From positions 6,076,001 through 6,140,000 of the forward strand of contig OY969418.1 in the NCBI GenBank assembly GCA_963699175.1: a stretch of 64,000 nt of DNA, read 5' to 3'. Shown piece after piece: positions 46,315-55,024 of the stretch (its first letter is position 1; every line of letters begins with the position of its first letter). The DNA comes from JACPYM01 sp963699175. Lineage in GTDB: Bacteria; Acidobacteriota; Blastocatellia; RBC074. Position numbers and translations under genes: made by a program. The notes under the pieces were generated by a model. The model saw only the letters and a program-made list of their open reading frames with translations, did not search any database and was not told the DNA's origin.

Positions 46315-46812
46315 ATGACGAAAAGACGCATAACATCCATCGTGTTGGCCGCATTCCTGATGGCAATCTCGGCAGTCTATTTGTGGGCCAAGCCGGGATA
46401 CACCGTTGAATATCCGCAAGGGTATCGCAAATGGGCGCACGTGATGAGCTACGTGATCGGCTCACAAAGCCCGGCTTACGAAAGAAATGGCGGCCTGCAT
46501 CATTTCTACGCAAACGAAAAAGCAGTAGAAGGCTATCGCACCGGTAAATTCCCGGATGGCTCGGTGCTGATAGATGAACGGAACAAAGTAGAGGAGAAAT
46601 ACGGAGTGACGCGAGCCACCGACTGTCTTGGCATCGGCGTGATGATGAAAGATAGCCAGCGCTATGCCGAGACCGGAGGCTGGGGCTTTGAGATATTCGT
46701 CGGCAACAACCAAACGAACGGCGTGTTGAACGCACAGAGCCGGATGGGGTGTTACAACTGCCATGCAAAGCAAAAGGATCATGACCTCGTGTTTAGCCAG
46801 CTTCGCAAGTGA
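46315..46812 (+). CDS. cytochrome P460-like c-type haem protein
   Basis: A 165-residue exported protein. A signal anchor is present (MTKRRITSIVLAAFLMAISAVYLW). The cytochrome P460 fold shows YPQGYRKWAHVMSYVIG, GGLHHFYANEKAVEGYRTGKFPDGSVLIDE and the haem motif GCYNCHAKQKDHD (CxxCH). In characterised members a Lys cross-link to haem and hydroxylamine or NO oxidation are known; family members without the Lys act differently, and this cannot be resolved here. The start ATG 46315 is preferred over 46306 because AAGGAG lies 11 nt before it. Confidence 0.88.
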   Translation: MTKRRITSIVLAAFLMAISAVYLWAKPGYTVEYPQGYRKWAHVMSYVIGSQSPAYERNGGLHHFYANEKAVEGYRTGKFPDGSVLIDERNKVEEKYGVTRATDCLGIGVMMKDSQRYAETGGWGFEIFVGNNQTNGVLNAQSRMGCYNCHAKQKDHDLVFSQLRK

Positions 46813-46856
46813 AGCAAGCCAACTCGATGCCAGCAGACTGAGAAAGGAAGAATGTT

Positions 46857-47342
46857 ATGACAGCAATTTCCGCAGCTTCTGCACCACCAGAGTCACAGGC
46901 TTACCGAGCCATTCTCTGGGGCGGATTGATCGCCGGGACGCTCGACATCACGGCGGCGTTCATCAATAGCGGACTGCATGGAGTCGGCCCGTTGCGGGTG
47001 CTTAGATCAATCGCCAGCGGCCTGCTTGGCGCGCAGGCCAGAAATGGCGGTATCGGAACTGCTGCGCTCGGTCTGGGGTTGCACTTTCTGATCGCGCTAG
47101 GGGCCGCCACTGTTTACTATGCGGCGAGTCGCAAGCTCAATCTGCTGACGCAGCACGCGATTATTTGCGGGGTGCTTTACGGCATCCTGGTTTATCTGGT
47201 GATGAATTTGATCGTGCTGCCGCTCTCGGCGATTTATTTCAAACCCTCATACACGCCTTCTGCTGTTGTTACTGGCCTGATAATCCACATGCTCTGTGTC
47301 GGCTTGCCCATTGCGCTCGTCGTCCGCAGCTACGCGAAATAG
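46857..47342 (+). CDS. four-helix membrane protein, unknown
   Basis: A 161-residue polytopic protein with about four membrane helices (AILWGGLIAGTLDITAAFI, LGLHFLIALGAATVYYAAS, AIICGVLYGILVYLVMNLIVLPLS, VVTGLIIHMLCVGLPIALVVRS). Similar small membrane proteins occur in Acidobacteria and Proteobacteria without a known role. AAGGAAG precedes its ATG. It is 44 nt after the cytochrome P460 gene and may share its transcript. Confidence 0.7.
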   Translation: MTAISAASAPPESQAYRAILWGGLIAGTLDITAAFINSGLHGVGPLRVLRSIASGLLGAQARNGGIGTAALGLGLHFLIALGAATVYYAASRKLNLLTQHAIICGVLYGILVYLVMNLIVLPLSAIYFKPSYTPSAVVTGLIIHMLCVGLPIALVVRSYAK

Positions 47343-47354
47343 CGGCGGGTTCAT

Positions 47355-49325
47355 TTACAGCCCCCAGGCTTCGTTGAAAAAACCAGCCAGCACAATCTTG
47401 CCAGGATAGCGGTAATCGGGCGGCGTGGTGATGTCCACCACCGCGTAATCCGGCAGCTTAGGCGTCTGCCGCGCGTTGTTGAGATAGTCGAACTCGCGGA
47501 AGGTGAAGCCGCTGTTGAGCACGATGTAGTGTTGCGGATTGAGCGGATTCGGAAAGATCAAGAGCGGCACGTGGGTGTTGGCAGGGAAGCGCTGCTGGCC
47601 TACGACGACGCCTTCAGCCGTCCATTTCACGGGCAACTTGTCGGCGATGCGCGCCAGAATTTTGTTGCTGCCCGGATCGCCCCACAGAATCAGATTGCTT
47701 GTGGCAATGTCGACGTCGGTGATCTCTACGTCTTTGCGCACCTGCGCCTCGCCGCGAAAATGCCGCCGCCATTCGGTGACCGCGCGCTGCTGCTCGCTCG
47801 CCACCCACTGCGCTACGCCCGGCGCGAGCGGCGCACCTGTCGGCGTCACGAAAACAAAGCTGTCGAGAAAGGCGTCATCTATCGGCCCTTGCAAGCCGTG
47901 ACGTTTGTGCAGCCCGGCGGCAAGGGCTGCATCCACTGCCGCCCATTGATTGCCTGTTTTGCGAAAATGGACTTGCCAGGAGCGATCCGACAGCGGCCCT
48001 GCGACTGTGAGCTTTTGCCCGTCAATCGTGACCACGGGTTTGCGCGTCGCATCCAACACACAGCCGCCTGATCCCATTTCAATGCTAAACGCGGTGACGT
48101 TGGCCGTCTCAATATTGACGCCACTGTCGCCGACAATCTCGGCATTCAATCGCGCGCGCTCCCAATGCTGGCCGAGCGCATCCACGACCAGCCACTTCAT
48201 ACGATTGTAGGCCAGCGTCCACGTGGTGAACTTGAGCTTGCGCGGATAGGCATCACGCCCGCGCACAGCGATGGCATCGAGGATGCGATCAATTTCGACT
48301 TTGGAATCGGGATGATAGCTGTGTCCGGTCTTTGGCCCGACAATCCGTGTGAGCCGCAGCCCTTCCGCGTCCATCGCCCTTTCCATCATATCGGCGGCCT
48401 GCTTCTGCCCATCAATCTCGCCGTTGTAGGCGACCACCGGCGTGTTGAACAGATTCACGGCATAGTTGGTCGCATCGTAGAGATGAAACAGCTTCTGTTC
48501 CCACCACGGTGGCGCGTTCTCGCCAGTGAGATTGAGCTTGAGAAATTGCGCCGACTCGCTAAAGCCCGCGCCGGGCGCAATCGCCGCCCACAGCCCGGCG
48601 TAGTGTGTCCCAAACTGCCAAGCCGACGCGCCGCCCATGCTGAAGCCGCGCACGATGATGCGGTTCTCGTCAATGCGGTATTGCTGTTTCACCTTGTCGA
48701 GCGCCTCGAACAAATCCACTTCACCGGCAAACTTGTTCGCGTTGCAGAAACGCCCGTACAAATGCAACACAATGGTGTCGCGCGGCGTGAACTCGCCCAT
48801 CTTTGTTTCGCGGTCGGCCAGGAAGTTGACCTCGCTCAACGTCTCACCACGCCCGTGAAACCAGGTGTCCAAACGCCAGCGATGCGGCTTGTCTGGCCCA
48901 AACGACGGCGGAATCACCAAGCCATACGGCTGCACGCTCTTGTCTAGCTTGGAAACATAGCCGCGCACAACCAGACCCGTCGCCGTTGTCCACGGCGCTT
49001 TGCCTTCGGCCAATTGCTTTGCGCGTTCTTCGCCGTGTTGCAACAAGGTTTTCGCTTTGGCGATTTCGTCGGCCTTGAAGAATTCGTTGTATTGCAGCGC
49101 GTAGCGCACGGCTTCGTGATAGATCAGCACGTCGGGCAGCAATAGGTGGTTGCGCACTTTGTTAGTCGCTGCGTGCAGCCGTTGCAAACCGGCTTCGAGT
49201 TCAGCGCGGTCAGACGCGAGCACTTCGATGCCACCAGGCGGGATCGGTTTCACCACCGGTTGTTGTGCGAAGGCTTGCGCCAGCACGATTACGGTCAGCA
49301 AAAGAAGAGTGGTTGGGGTTTTCAT
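47355..49325 (-). CDS. exported alpha/beta-hydrolase (prolyl-oligopeptidase/esterase-like)
   Basis: A 656-residue secreted hydrolase with a signal peptide (MKTPTTLLLLTVIVLAQAFAQQ). The nucleophile elbow is GFSMGGASAWQFGTHYAG. The acid and base are likely in VVAYNGEIDGQKQAADMM and the later PKTGHSYHPD. The C-terminal 250 residues contain beta-rich parts (FTTWTLAYNRMKWLVVDALG ...) found in Planctomycete and Acidobacteria putative esterases of about 650 residues. Substrate is unknown; xylan acetyl or feruloyl esters are possible. It is convergent with the small membrane protein gene. Confidence 0.82.
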   Translation of the reverse strand: MKTPTTLLLLTVIVLAQAFAQQPVVKPIPPGGIEVLASDRAELEAGLQRLHAATNKVRNHLLLPDVLIYHEAVRYALQYNEFFKADEIAKAKTLLQHGEERAKQLAEGKAPWTTATGLVVRGYVSKLDKSVQPYGLVIPPSFGPDKPHRWRLDTWFHGRGETLSEVNFLADRETKMGEFTPRDTIVLHLYGRFCNANKFAGEVDLFEALDKVKQQYRIDENRIIVRGFSMGGASAWQFGTHYAGLWAAIAPGAGFSESAQFLKLNLTGENAPPWWEQKLFHLYDATNYAVNLFNTPVVAYNGEIDGQKQAADMMERAMDAEGLRLTRIVGPKTGHSYHPDSKVEIDRILDAIAVRGRDAYPRKLKFTTWTLAYNRMKWLVVDALGQHWERARLNAEIVGDSGVNIETANVTAFSIEMGSGGCVLDATRKPVVTIDGQKLTVAGPLSDRSWQVHFRKTGNQWAAVDAALAAGLHKRHGLQGPIDDAFLDSFVFVTPTGAPLAPGVAQWVASEQQRAVTEWRRHFRGEAQVRKDVEITDVDIATSNLILWGDPGSNKILARIADKLPVKWTAEGVVVGQQRFPANTHVPLLIFPNPLNPQHYIVLNSGFTFREFDYLNNARQTPKLPDYAVVDITTPPDYRYPGKIVLAGFFNEAWGL

Positions 49326-49335
49326 GCGGAGTACC

Positions 49336-49635
49336 TTACGAAGTCATTTGCGGACTATTGAGCGCCACAATAATGTGACCTAGTTGCGCCAGCGAATCTT
49401 TGTTTGCGATAACAATAGCCTCTAGCCGCTCTGTCACTATTGCCAGTAACTGCTCAGTACTTTTTGCTTGGTAAGACTCATAGTCATCAAACTCTGGATG
49501 GATTACAAAGAAAATGCTGCCAAGCCGGGAGCCGTCGCGATCTGACAGATGCACATCTAGGCCGTGTCCCCACGTACGATCGTGGCGAACTGCTGTTACC
49601 TGATAAGTTGAACCTTCAATACACAGGTTTGTCAT
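49336..49635 (-). CDS. small hypothetical protein
   Basis: A 99-residue soluble protein (MTNLCIEGSTYQVTAVRHDRTWG ... ending ALNSPQMTS). I recognise no family; the pattern of strands and one long helix (TEQLLAIVTERLEAIVIANKD) looks protein-like. It lies 19 nt after the DUF1801 gene and 10 nt before the esterase gene, in the same direction. Confidence 0.5.
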   Translation of the reverse strand: MTNLCIEGSTYQVTAVRHDRTWGHGLDVHLSDRDGSRLGSIFFVIHPEFDDYESYQAKSTEQLLAIVTERLEAIVIANKDSLAQLGHIIVALNSPQMTS

Positions 49636-49654
49636 TAAGAATAGCCACTGAAAT

Positions 49655-50041
49655 CTATTTCTTTTTCGCTTTGGCTGCGGCTTTATCTAAGTTTTGCTCC
49701 ACTCTGAGCTTCACAATTTTACCGATCAGAGCATAAGGCATGGGCTTATCCAGCGGGAACCTTATCGTACCCTTTGAAAGTTCATAGGCCGCTAGCTCCT
49801 TCTTGAACGCCTCGATTCCTTTTGGCGCGGGATAAAACCCGATGTGGTTTTTGAACGCCGCGAAGTGAACCAGATTCCCGTGCAGCGTGAAGGTCGGCAT
49901 CATATATTTAATTGCTTCTTCGGCCTTCGGCGCGGCTTTCCTGATCGTCGCCCTGAGCTTCTCAAGCTTTGCTTGAATATCAGGCGGGAAGCCAGCGATG
50001 TATTCATCAATCGTTTTGGGCGCTATTTGATTGGGTTTCAT
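49655..50041 (-). CDS. DUF1801 (YdhG-like) protein
   Basis: A 128-residue protein of the DUF1801/YdhG family: TIDEYIAGFPPDIQAKLEKLRATIRKAAPKAEEAIKYMMPTF, then FAAFKNHIGFYPAPKGIEAF and GTIRFPLDKPMPYALIGKIVKLRVEQN are the well-conserved parts. Members include the B. subtilis frataxin-like Fra, an iron chaperone, so an iron-related role is possible. AAAGGAC precedes the ATG. The tail is Lys/Ala rich. Confidence 0.9.
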   Translation of the reverse strand: MKPNQIAPKTIDEYIAGFPPDIQAKLEKLRATIRKAAPKAEEAIKYMMPTFTLHGNLVHFAAFKNHIGFYPAPKGIEAFKKELAAYELSKGTIRFPLDKPMPYALIGKIVKLRVEQNLDKAAAKAKKK

Positions 50042-50081
50042 CTTGTCCTTTCTCTCAACATTCCATCTTGCCTAAGACGCG

Positions 50082-50816
50082 TCATCGCACCGTCAGCAAT
50101 TTGTCCTCTTTCGGATTCGCTTCCAGATAGATGTCCTTGTATTCTGAGGCCCCGGCGCCATGCCGAAACATACCAATGGGGCCGGGAATGATGCGCTTCT
50201 CCGGGTCTGATCGCTCGTTTTGGGAAGGGTGGTTGTAGCGGACAATCTCTACACCATCTACTGCTGCGCTCATAGTGCCCTTTTCCAGGTTGCACAGCAG
50301 CTCTGTCGTAGACCACCTGGTAAAGTCTCGCGAGCCATTCACCAGCGTTTCGTGTGGCAGGTTGTGATGCTGGGGCGGATGATAGTCCCACATCGCGCCG
50401 TGCGGCGGCATGAACTGAATCCAGCCAGCATTATCAATCCTCGGCTTAGCGGAATCTTTTGGACGATCTCCCCAAAACAAAACACCCAGGTGATCCCCGT
50501 TCACGGGATTCATGCGCGCGGTGAAGATCAAACGAAAGCTGCCATAATCGGCCTTCGTATAGGCAAGGCGCGAACTGCCGCCTACGCCGCGCATTGCGCC
50601 ATCCACGATGCTCCATGTCGAAGCGTCTGCCTCCCAGCCATCGAAATTTTGACCGTTGAAAATCTTTACGCAACCTGGATAAGGATTAGCTTGGTGAGAG
50701 GCATCCACTAACGCAGGGGCTTTCGTTGCTTCCTTGCCTCCGGCGACTTGGCCAAAGAATATGAGGCCAGAAGTTAGTATGGAGAGAAAAAAAACTCGTA
50801 AATTATGTTTCTTCAT
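50082..50816 (-). CDS. DUF1080 (3-keto-disaccharide hydrolase-like) protein
   Basis: A 244-residue exported lectin/glycoside-hydrolase-like jelly roll. A signal peptide is present (MKKHNLRVFFLSILTSGLIFFGQVAGG). The DUF1080 core begins with KIFNGQNFDGWEADASTWSIVDGAMRG and includes YGSFRLIFTARMNPVNGDHLGVLFWGDRP and GPIGMFRHGAGASEYKDIYLE, which is typical. The family includes 3-keto-sugar hydrolases in Planctomycetes and Acidobacteria. It suggests scavenging of sugars in the periplasm. Confidence 0.85.
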   Translation of the reverse strand: MKKHNLRVFFLSILTSGLIFFGQVAGGKEATKAPALVDASHQANPYPGCVKIFNGQNFDGWEADASTWSIVDGAMRGVGGSSRLAYTKADYGSFRLIFTARMNPVNGDHLGVLFWGDRPKDSAKPRIDNAGWIQFMPPHGAMWDYHPPQHHNLPHETLVNGSRDFTRWSTTELLCNLEKGTMSAAVDGVEIVRYNHPSQNERSDPEKRIIPGPIGMFRHGAGASEYKDIYLEANPKEDKLLTVR

Positions 50817-50886
50817 AACTCGGTAGCTCCGACAAATAGACCACTCAAGCCAGATCAGCGAAATGTCCGCTCTGCAATGTTAGTTT

Positions 50887-51591
50887 TTAGGCGGCGCCTT
50901 TTACCAACATCTCTCGTATCCAATCACTCTTGGCCCAATCCAGTACGGACTTGCCGTTCCCGTCTTTGAGCTTGGCGCTCAGACCCAGAGAAAGAAACGC
51001 TTCGATGATGGCGCGCTGGGCGGCTTTTGCCTCTTCGACACCGCTTCCACCACGACCGGTGTTTTGCACGGCGAGATGAAATGGCGTAGACCCAGGACGA
51101 TTTTTGACCAGCGGGGCGCAGCCCGCTTTAAGCAGGCATTGCACAGCCGCCGCGCAGCGTGTGCGCACCGCTCGGTGAAGCGGCGTGGCCCCGTTCATAT
51201 CCTGAGCATCAATCTCAGCGCCTGCCTCCAACAGACATTGAATCATCTCTACTTGTCGTTTCTCATCCCAGGTCGGGCCGTTGATGTAGCCATCCGCCGC
51301 GTAATGCAGCGGCCTGCTCCGGCGATGATTTCCGGCGGCATTCGGATTGGCGCCTGCGGCTAGCAATAGCCGGGCGAGCTCAACTCTGTAGCCTGCAGCA
51401 GCTAGGTGCAATGCAGTATCTCCTGCGTAAAGCCAGTGAAAGATTCCTGATTCGTAAAGTCTGGGTTTGCTGACGACATCAGTTGCCAGCGCCGAATCGC
51501 GCTTGAGCAGCTCTGTAGCCTTAGAGCGGTCATCAGCGAGTATCGCGTTTAGCAAAGATTCCATTATCTCTGGCGGGCGATTTGTCTTCAT
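50887..51591 (-). CDS. ankyrin-repeat protein
   Basis: A 234-residue soluble protein with several ankyrin repeats: GDTALHLAAAGYRVELARLLLAAGANPNA, RSRPLHYAADG, NGATPLHRAVRTRCAAAVQCLLKAGCAPLV and STPFHLAVQNTGRGG. It should act in protein-protein binding. The ATG at 51591 overlaps the stop of the upstream acyltransferase-like gene by 4 nt (ATGA), which supports this start and translational coupling; a frame open to 51699 lies within the neighbour. The pairing with a membrane protein suggests a common role. Confidence 0.85.
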   Translation of the reverse strand: MKTNRPPEIMESLLNAILADDRSKATELLKRDSALATDVVSKPRLYESGIFHWLYAGDTALHLAAAGYRVELARLLLAAGANPNAAGNHRRSRPLHYAADGYINGPTWDEKRQVEMIQCLLEAGAEIDAQDMNGATPLHRAVRTRCAAAVQCLLKAGCAPLVKNRPGSTPFHLAVQNTGRGGSGVEEAKAAQRAIIEAFLSLGLSAKLKDGNGKSVLDWAKSDWIREMLVKGAA

Positions 51592-52880
51592 AGATAACTC
51601 AGCCACCAATCTTTGCGGCGGCGCTTTACCTCTGCAAACCAGCGGCAGAGCGGATACAACAGCAGCAAGCCGAGCAACCAACACAGGTAGACTACCCACA
51701 GCGAAAAACCAAGATTGCCGGGGTTAGGCGCGGGTCTGGCCAACAAGTCTACGAACTGCCACGCAAGCGGTTGTCCCGCGAGATAGCCAGCCAAGACGGC
51801 GAGACCGTGAGCGGTGATCCACTGCCCAACATAGAAGAAGAGCGGCACTCGGCCAAAGGTGATAAAGATGCGGGAGAGTGGGCCTGGCTCGATCCGCTCA
51901 AACCAGGGAAGCGCGATGATGGCGGTGCCTAGTGTCAGCAACAGAAACAACAACGAAGGTGGATACTTCGAGACGTTTAAGAAGGAAAGCACCGTGAAGA
52001 TCGCGTTTTTCTGCACGCTCCACCGGCTGGGATCGCCATACACGTTGATGCTTCTGAGTAACACGAAGCCAAGCAACAACGCCGCCCCCAACTTTAACAA
52101 GAAGTGCCGCCGTCGCCCTGCTTCCCATTGGTAGATTGCGCCGAAGCAATAGCCCGCGGCTAACACACCAACCCAGGGGATGAGCGGATAGAGCGCCAGC
52201 CCGTAAGTTTTCGGCGTGAAGAAGATTACTCCAGGTTGATGCAATACCATCCAGACAGAGGCCCAAAATTGCGGCGGTGTGCCCGGCTTCTGCATGAATC
52301 GAAATCCGTCGAGCGAGTTATGCAACGCGATCATCGCAATGCTGATGACTGCGATGGTGCGCAGCGGCAAATGAATCAAAACAGCCAGGACGATCATTGA
52401 AACGCCAATCGCCCAGATCACCTGCAACATAAACGCAAAGTGAAAATCAACGTTGAACCAGACGATCACTCTGATGATGGTGAGTTCCAGCAACACGAAC
52501 CAAAGCCCGCGTGTGAGCAGGAATTTTGCTAAATCGGTTTTACTCTTGCCGCGCGCCGCTTGCAGAAACGCGCCCGTACCAGCCAGAAACACAAACACCG
52601 GCGCGCAGAAGTGTGTGATCCAACGCGTGAAGAAGAGCAGCGTGTTGGTCTTGCTGAGATCGGTCGGATCGAAATCCAGCGCGTCACGATGAACAAATTC
52701 GCGCGTGTGATCGAGCAGCATAATCACCATGACGATGCCGCGCAGCAGGTCAACGGCATTGACGCGCTGCTTCACAGTAGGCAACGAATGCTCTATGACT
52801 GGCGTGGCAGTGGCGCGATTGTTTGAAGAGATCGCGTGTAATTCTGATTCAACTTTCATGCTGGTTCGGCTCCCGCTCAT
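51588..52880 (-). CDS. DUF1624 / heparan-alpha-glucosaminide acetyltransferase-like membrane protein
   Basis: A 430-residue polytopic protein. VNAVDLLRGIVMVIMLLDHTREF is the family hallmark (DxLRGxxMxxMxxDHxR), and THFCAPVFVFLAGTGAF follows it. About ten membrane helices are seen. The family is predicted to move acyl groups across the membrane onto glycans, by analogy to HGSNAT. An inner start at 52859 has GGGAG 10 nt upstream and is an alternative. The ankyrin gene overlaps its stop. Confidence 0.88.
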   Translation of the reverse strand: MSGSRTSMKVESELHAISSNNRATATPVIEHSLPTVKQRVNAVDLLRGIVMVIMLLDHTREFVHRDALDFDPTDLSKTNTLLFFTRWITHFCAPVFVFLAGTGAFLQAARGKSKTDLAKFLLTRGLWFVLLELTIIRVIVWFNVDFHFAFMLQVIWAIGVSMIVLAVLIHLPLRTIAVISIAMIALHNSLDGFRFMQKPGTPPQFWASVWMVLHQPGVIFFTPKTYGLALYPLIPWVGVLAAGYCFGAIYQWEAGRRRHFLLKLGAALLLGFVLLRSINVYGDPSRWSVQKNAIFTVLSFLNVSKYPPSLLFLLLTLGTAIIALPWFERIEPGPLSRIFITFGRVPLFFYVGQWITAHGLAVLAGYLAGQPLAWQFVDLLARPAPNPGNLGFSLWVVYLCWLLGLLLLYPLCRWFAEVKRRRKDWWLSYL

Positions 52881-53064
52881 CTTGTTTCATTCGGTTTTTA
52901 GCAAGGCTTGCGCTCTTACCGATTTTAGACAGCAGCCACCGAGCCGAATAGCATTTTGTGATGAGTGCGCCGTTATCGGTGATGAACGGGAACGGAGAAC
53001 TTACGAATATCGAAGCAGCGAAATATCGGAATCGCAGTGCGCCTGTGGTTAGGCGGTTGAGTTC

Positions 53065-54366
53065 CTACAATTGCATCTGCATGAATTTCAGGAACAACTC
53101 CCAATCGGACGGAATGGTGCCGTGTCCGCCCTCGTGCATGACATAGCCGAGCGTATGAAAGATCGGCTGTCCGGCGGGCGGCATTTGCTCCGTGTCCAGC
53201 CCTTGCTTGCCGAGCAGGCGAAAGACCGGCTCCGCCGCCACCGCAGACAGGAATTCGCCCTTCGGGTCTGACCAATTGTCTGTAGTGCCGGTTTGCAGCA
53301 ACACAGGCCGGGGCGCAATCAATGCCACCAGCATGTGCGCATCCACCGGAAACTCATTCACGCGGTCGCCGTACTTCGCGTAATTGGCGGCGAACTGATA
53401 AGGGTAGCGAGTAGCTTCGGTCAAATGTTTAATCGTCTCGCCGTAATTGCGGCGGCTGATGGCCGCGCCGCCTTCGCCTGAACAACTGGCGATTACCATA
53501 GCAAAGCGCGGATCATGCGCGCCCGCCCACAGCACGGTTTTGCCGAGGCGTGAAATGCCTGTGATTGCCACGCGCTTGGCGTCCACACCTTTGTCGGTTT
53601 CGAGATAATCGAGCGCGCGACTTGCGCCCCAGGCCCACGCCGAAATCGCGCCCCATTCGTTCGGTGCGGGTTCGGTTTGTCCGGGCTTCAGGTACAACGC
53701 GCGCACGCCGTACGGAATGCCGCCGAGGAAATCCGGGTCAACATCACCGTAATAAAACGTGGCGACGCCGAAACCCTGCTCCAGGAAAGGCAGCACTTTC
53801 AAGCTGCCGAATCGTCCGTCCTTCGGCGCTGGCACACGCTTTTTGTCGCGGTTCCAGATTTCACCCGGTTTGATGCCCGGATCGGCTACGGCATTGGAAT
53901 TGGCCGTGAAACTCATATTGAGCAGGAGCGGCACCGGCTTGTTGGCATTCGCAGGCAGATACACCAACAAATCCATCTTCGGCCCATCTTTTTTGGGCGA
54001 AAAGTAAATCGTGACTTGGCGGCGCAACGCCTTGCCATCGAACGCGGGCGTGCCTTTATCGAAGACATCGAAGCTCATTCCGGCAGGACGCGCCGGACTA
54101 CGGCCAAACTGGTTCTCTTCAAACAAGCGCACAATCTCTGGCCGCCGCTTTTGCTGCCAGGTCTTGGCGTCGCGCACCGTTTTGCCGTCGGCCATCTTCA
54201 GCGGGTCGGGCAAGGTGTACGTGCCAACTTTCGCTTCGTCGTAGTTGACCGGAATGCCTGCGACTTCCGTGCGCGGCGCATTCTGTGTCTGGCCATGTAC
54301 GGCGCAGGATGACAGAAGGAACGCGGAAGTTAATGCTGCAATTGCACAACAGTATTTGAATGACAT
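53065..54366 (-). CDS. glucuronoyl esterase (CE15-like) lipoprotein
   Basis: An exported 433-residue carbohydrate esterase. A lipobox is visible in SAFLLSSCAVHG, so it is probably a lipoprotein. The CE15 nucleophile motif is GISRLGK (GCSRxGK in fungi). Other active-site parts are SGEGGAAISRRNYGE and HEGGHGTIPSDW, which carry the Glu and His. CE15 enzymes cut ester bonds between lignin alcohols and glucuronic acid of xylan. GGAGGT lies 4 nt before the ATG at 54366; the frame is open 10 codons further. It lies 40 nt upstream of the DUF3303 gene in position but on the same strand. Confidence 0.88.
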   Translation of the reverse strand: MSFKYCCAIAALTSAFLLSSCAVHGQTQNAPRTEVAGIPVNYDEAKVGTYTLPDPLKMADGKTVRDAKTWQQKRRPEIVRLFEENQFGRSPARPAGMSFDVFDKGTPAFDGKALRRQVTIYFSPKKDGPKMDLLVYLPANANKPVPLLLNMSFTANSNAVADPGIKPGEIWNRDKKRVPAPKDGRFGSLKVLPFLEQGFGVATFYYGDVDPDFLGGIPYGVRALYLKPGQTEPAPNEWGAISAWAWGASRALDYLETDKGVDAKRVAITGISRLGKTVLWAGAHDPRFAMVIASCSGEGGAAISRRNYGETIKHLTEATRYPYQFAANYAKYGDRVNEFPVDAHMLVALIAPRPVLLQTGTTDNWSDPKGEFLSAVAAEPVFRLLGKQGLDTEQMPPAGQPIFHTLGYVMHEGGHGTIPSDWELFLKFMQMQL

Positions 54367-54406
54367 AAACACCTCCGATTCGGATTTATTCGGCATGGCT
54401 TAGACG

Positions 54407-54679
54407 TTACAACTCTGGAGCGATGACTTGCGCCGCTTCCGCAGACGTACGCACTGGCACGATCTCGAACTCAGCCAAGTCCTGCCAGGCGGTTGTCCAC
54501 GCGGCGAAAAGTGACTCATCTTCGGTACGCATAAGTTGGTAGCAGGTCTTGAACTCCAGGTCTACCCAACTGGAGACGTACTCCAAACCCTCAGGCAGCA
54601 TGCGGCCTTTATCGCGGGCGCGCCGATATATTTCCGGCGCTGCCCCTTGTTTGAAATGTTCGATCACCAAGTAGAGCAT
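54407..54679 (-). CDS. DUF3303 family protein
   Basis: A 90-residue protein matching the DUF3303 family: MLYLVIEHFKQGAAPEIYRR, then EGLEYVSSWVDLEFKTCYQLMRTED. A ferredoxin-like dimeric alpha/beta fold is expected. Function is unknown. Confidence 0.88.
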   Translation of the reverse strand: MLYLVIEHFKQGAAPEIYRRARDKGRMLPEGLEYVSSWVDLEFKTCYQLMRTEDESLFAAWTTAWQDLAEFEIVPVRTSAEAAQVIAPEL

Positions 54680-55024
54680 CTTCGTTCTGCTTTGTCAGGC
54701 ATCGCAAGCTGAAGTGTCTTGGTGCTGGCCGCTGCCAATCCTTTAAGAGTTGTCTGCCACGTTTTCGCTGCGTGAGCGGCGGCTGATTTTAGCCGTGGGT
54801 GCAACCCACGGAGAACGCAGTTGAAATTCCGCGTCGCGTCAGCGACGCTTGAATTCAGGCGTCGCTGACGCGACGCGGGGTAATTCTTCGCGCCGTTCCC
54901 GGCGTTGAAAACGCCGGGCTAAAGTCAGCCGCCGCTAGCGCGGCGCAGAGGCGGCGATTGAACCCTCAAAGGTTTACAGCGAGCGGTACTAACCAAGTTG
55001 CAGGAAAGCTGCCCGAAGCTTTGC
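54680..55024. other. non-coding region with palindromes
   Basis: No gene is seen in these 345 bases. The centre is filled by the palindromic element at 54776-54935, and GC-rich short inverted repeats (CCGCC/GGCGG type) continue to about 54955. Confidence 0.6.
54776..54935. repeat. compound palindromic element
   Basis: Outer arms 54776-54794 and 54917-54935 are complementary with one G-T type difference. Inside are three more perfect palindromes: 54793-54800 with 54804-54811 (8 bp), 54831-54848 with 54859-54876 (18 bp), and 54898-54906 with 54910-54918 (9 bp). The whole is nearly symmetrical and would form a clover-like structure in single-stranded form. Confidence 0.8.

Noticed and set aside
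54776..54955. CRISPR-like or rRNA-like repeat structure
   Set aside because: The repeats are palindromic and inverted, without regular spacers, so not a CRISPR array; no rRNA or tRNA sequence was recognised anywhere in the window.
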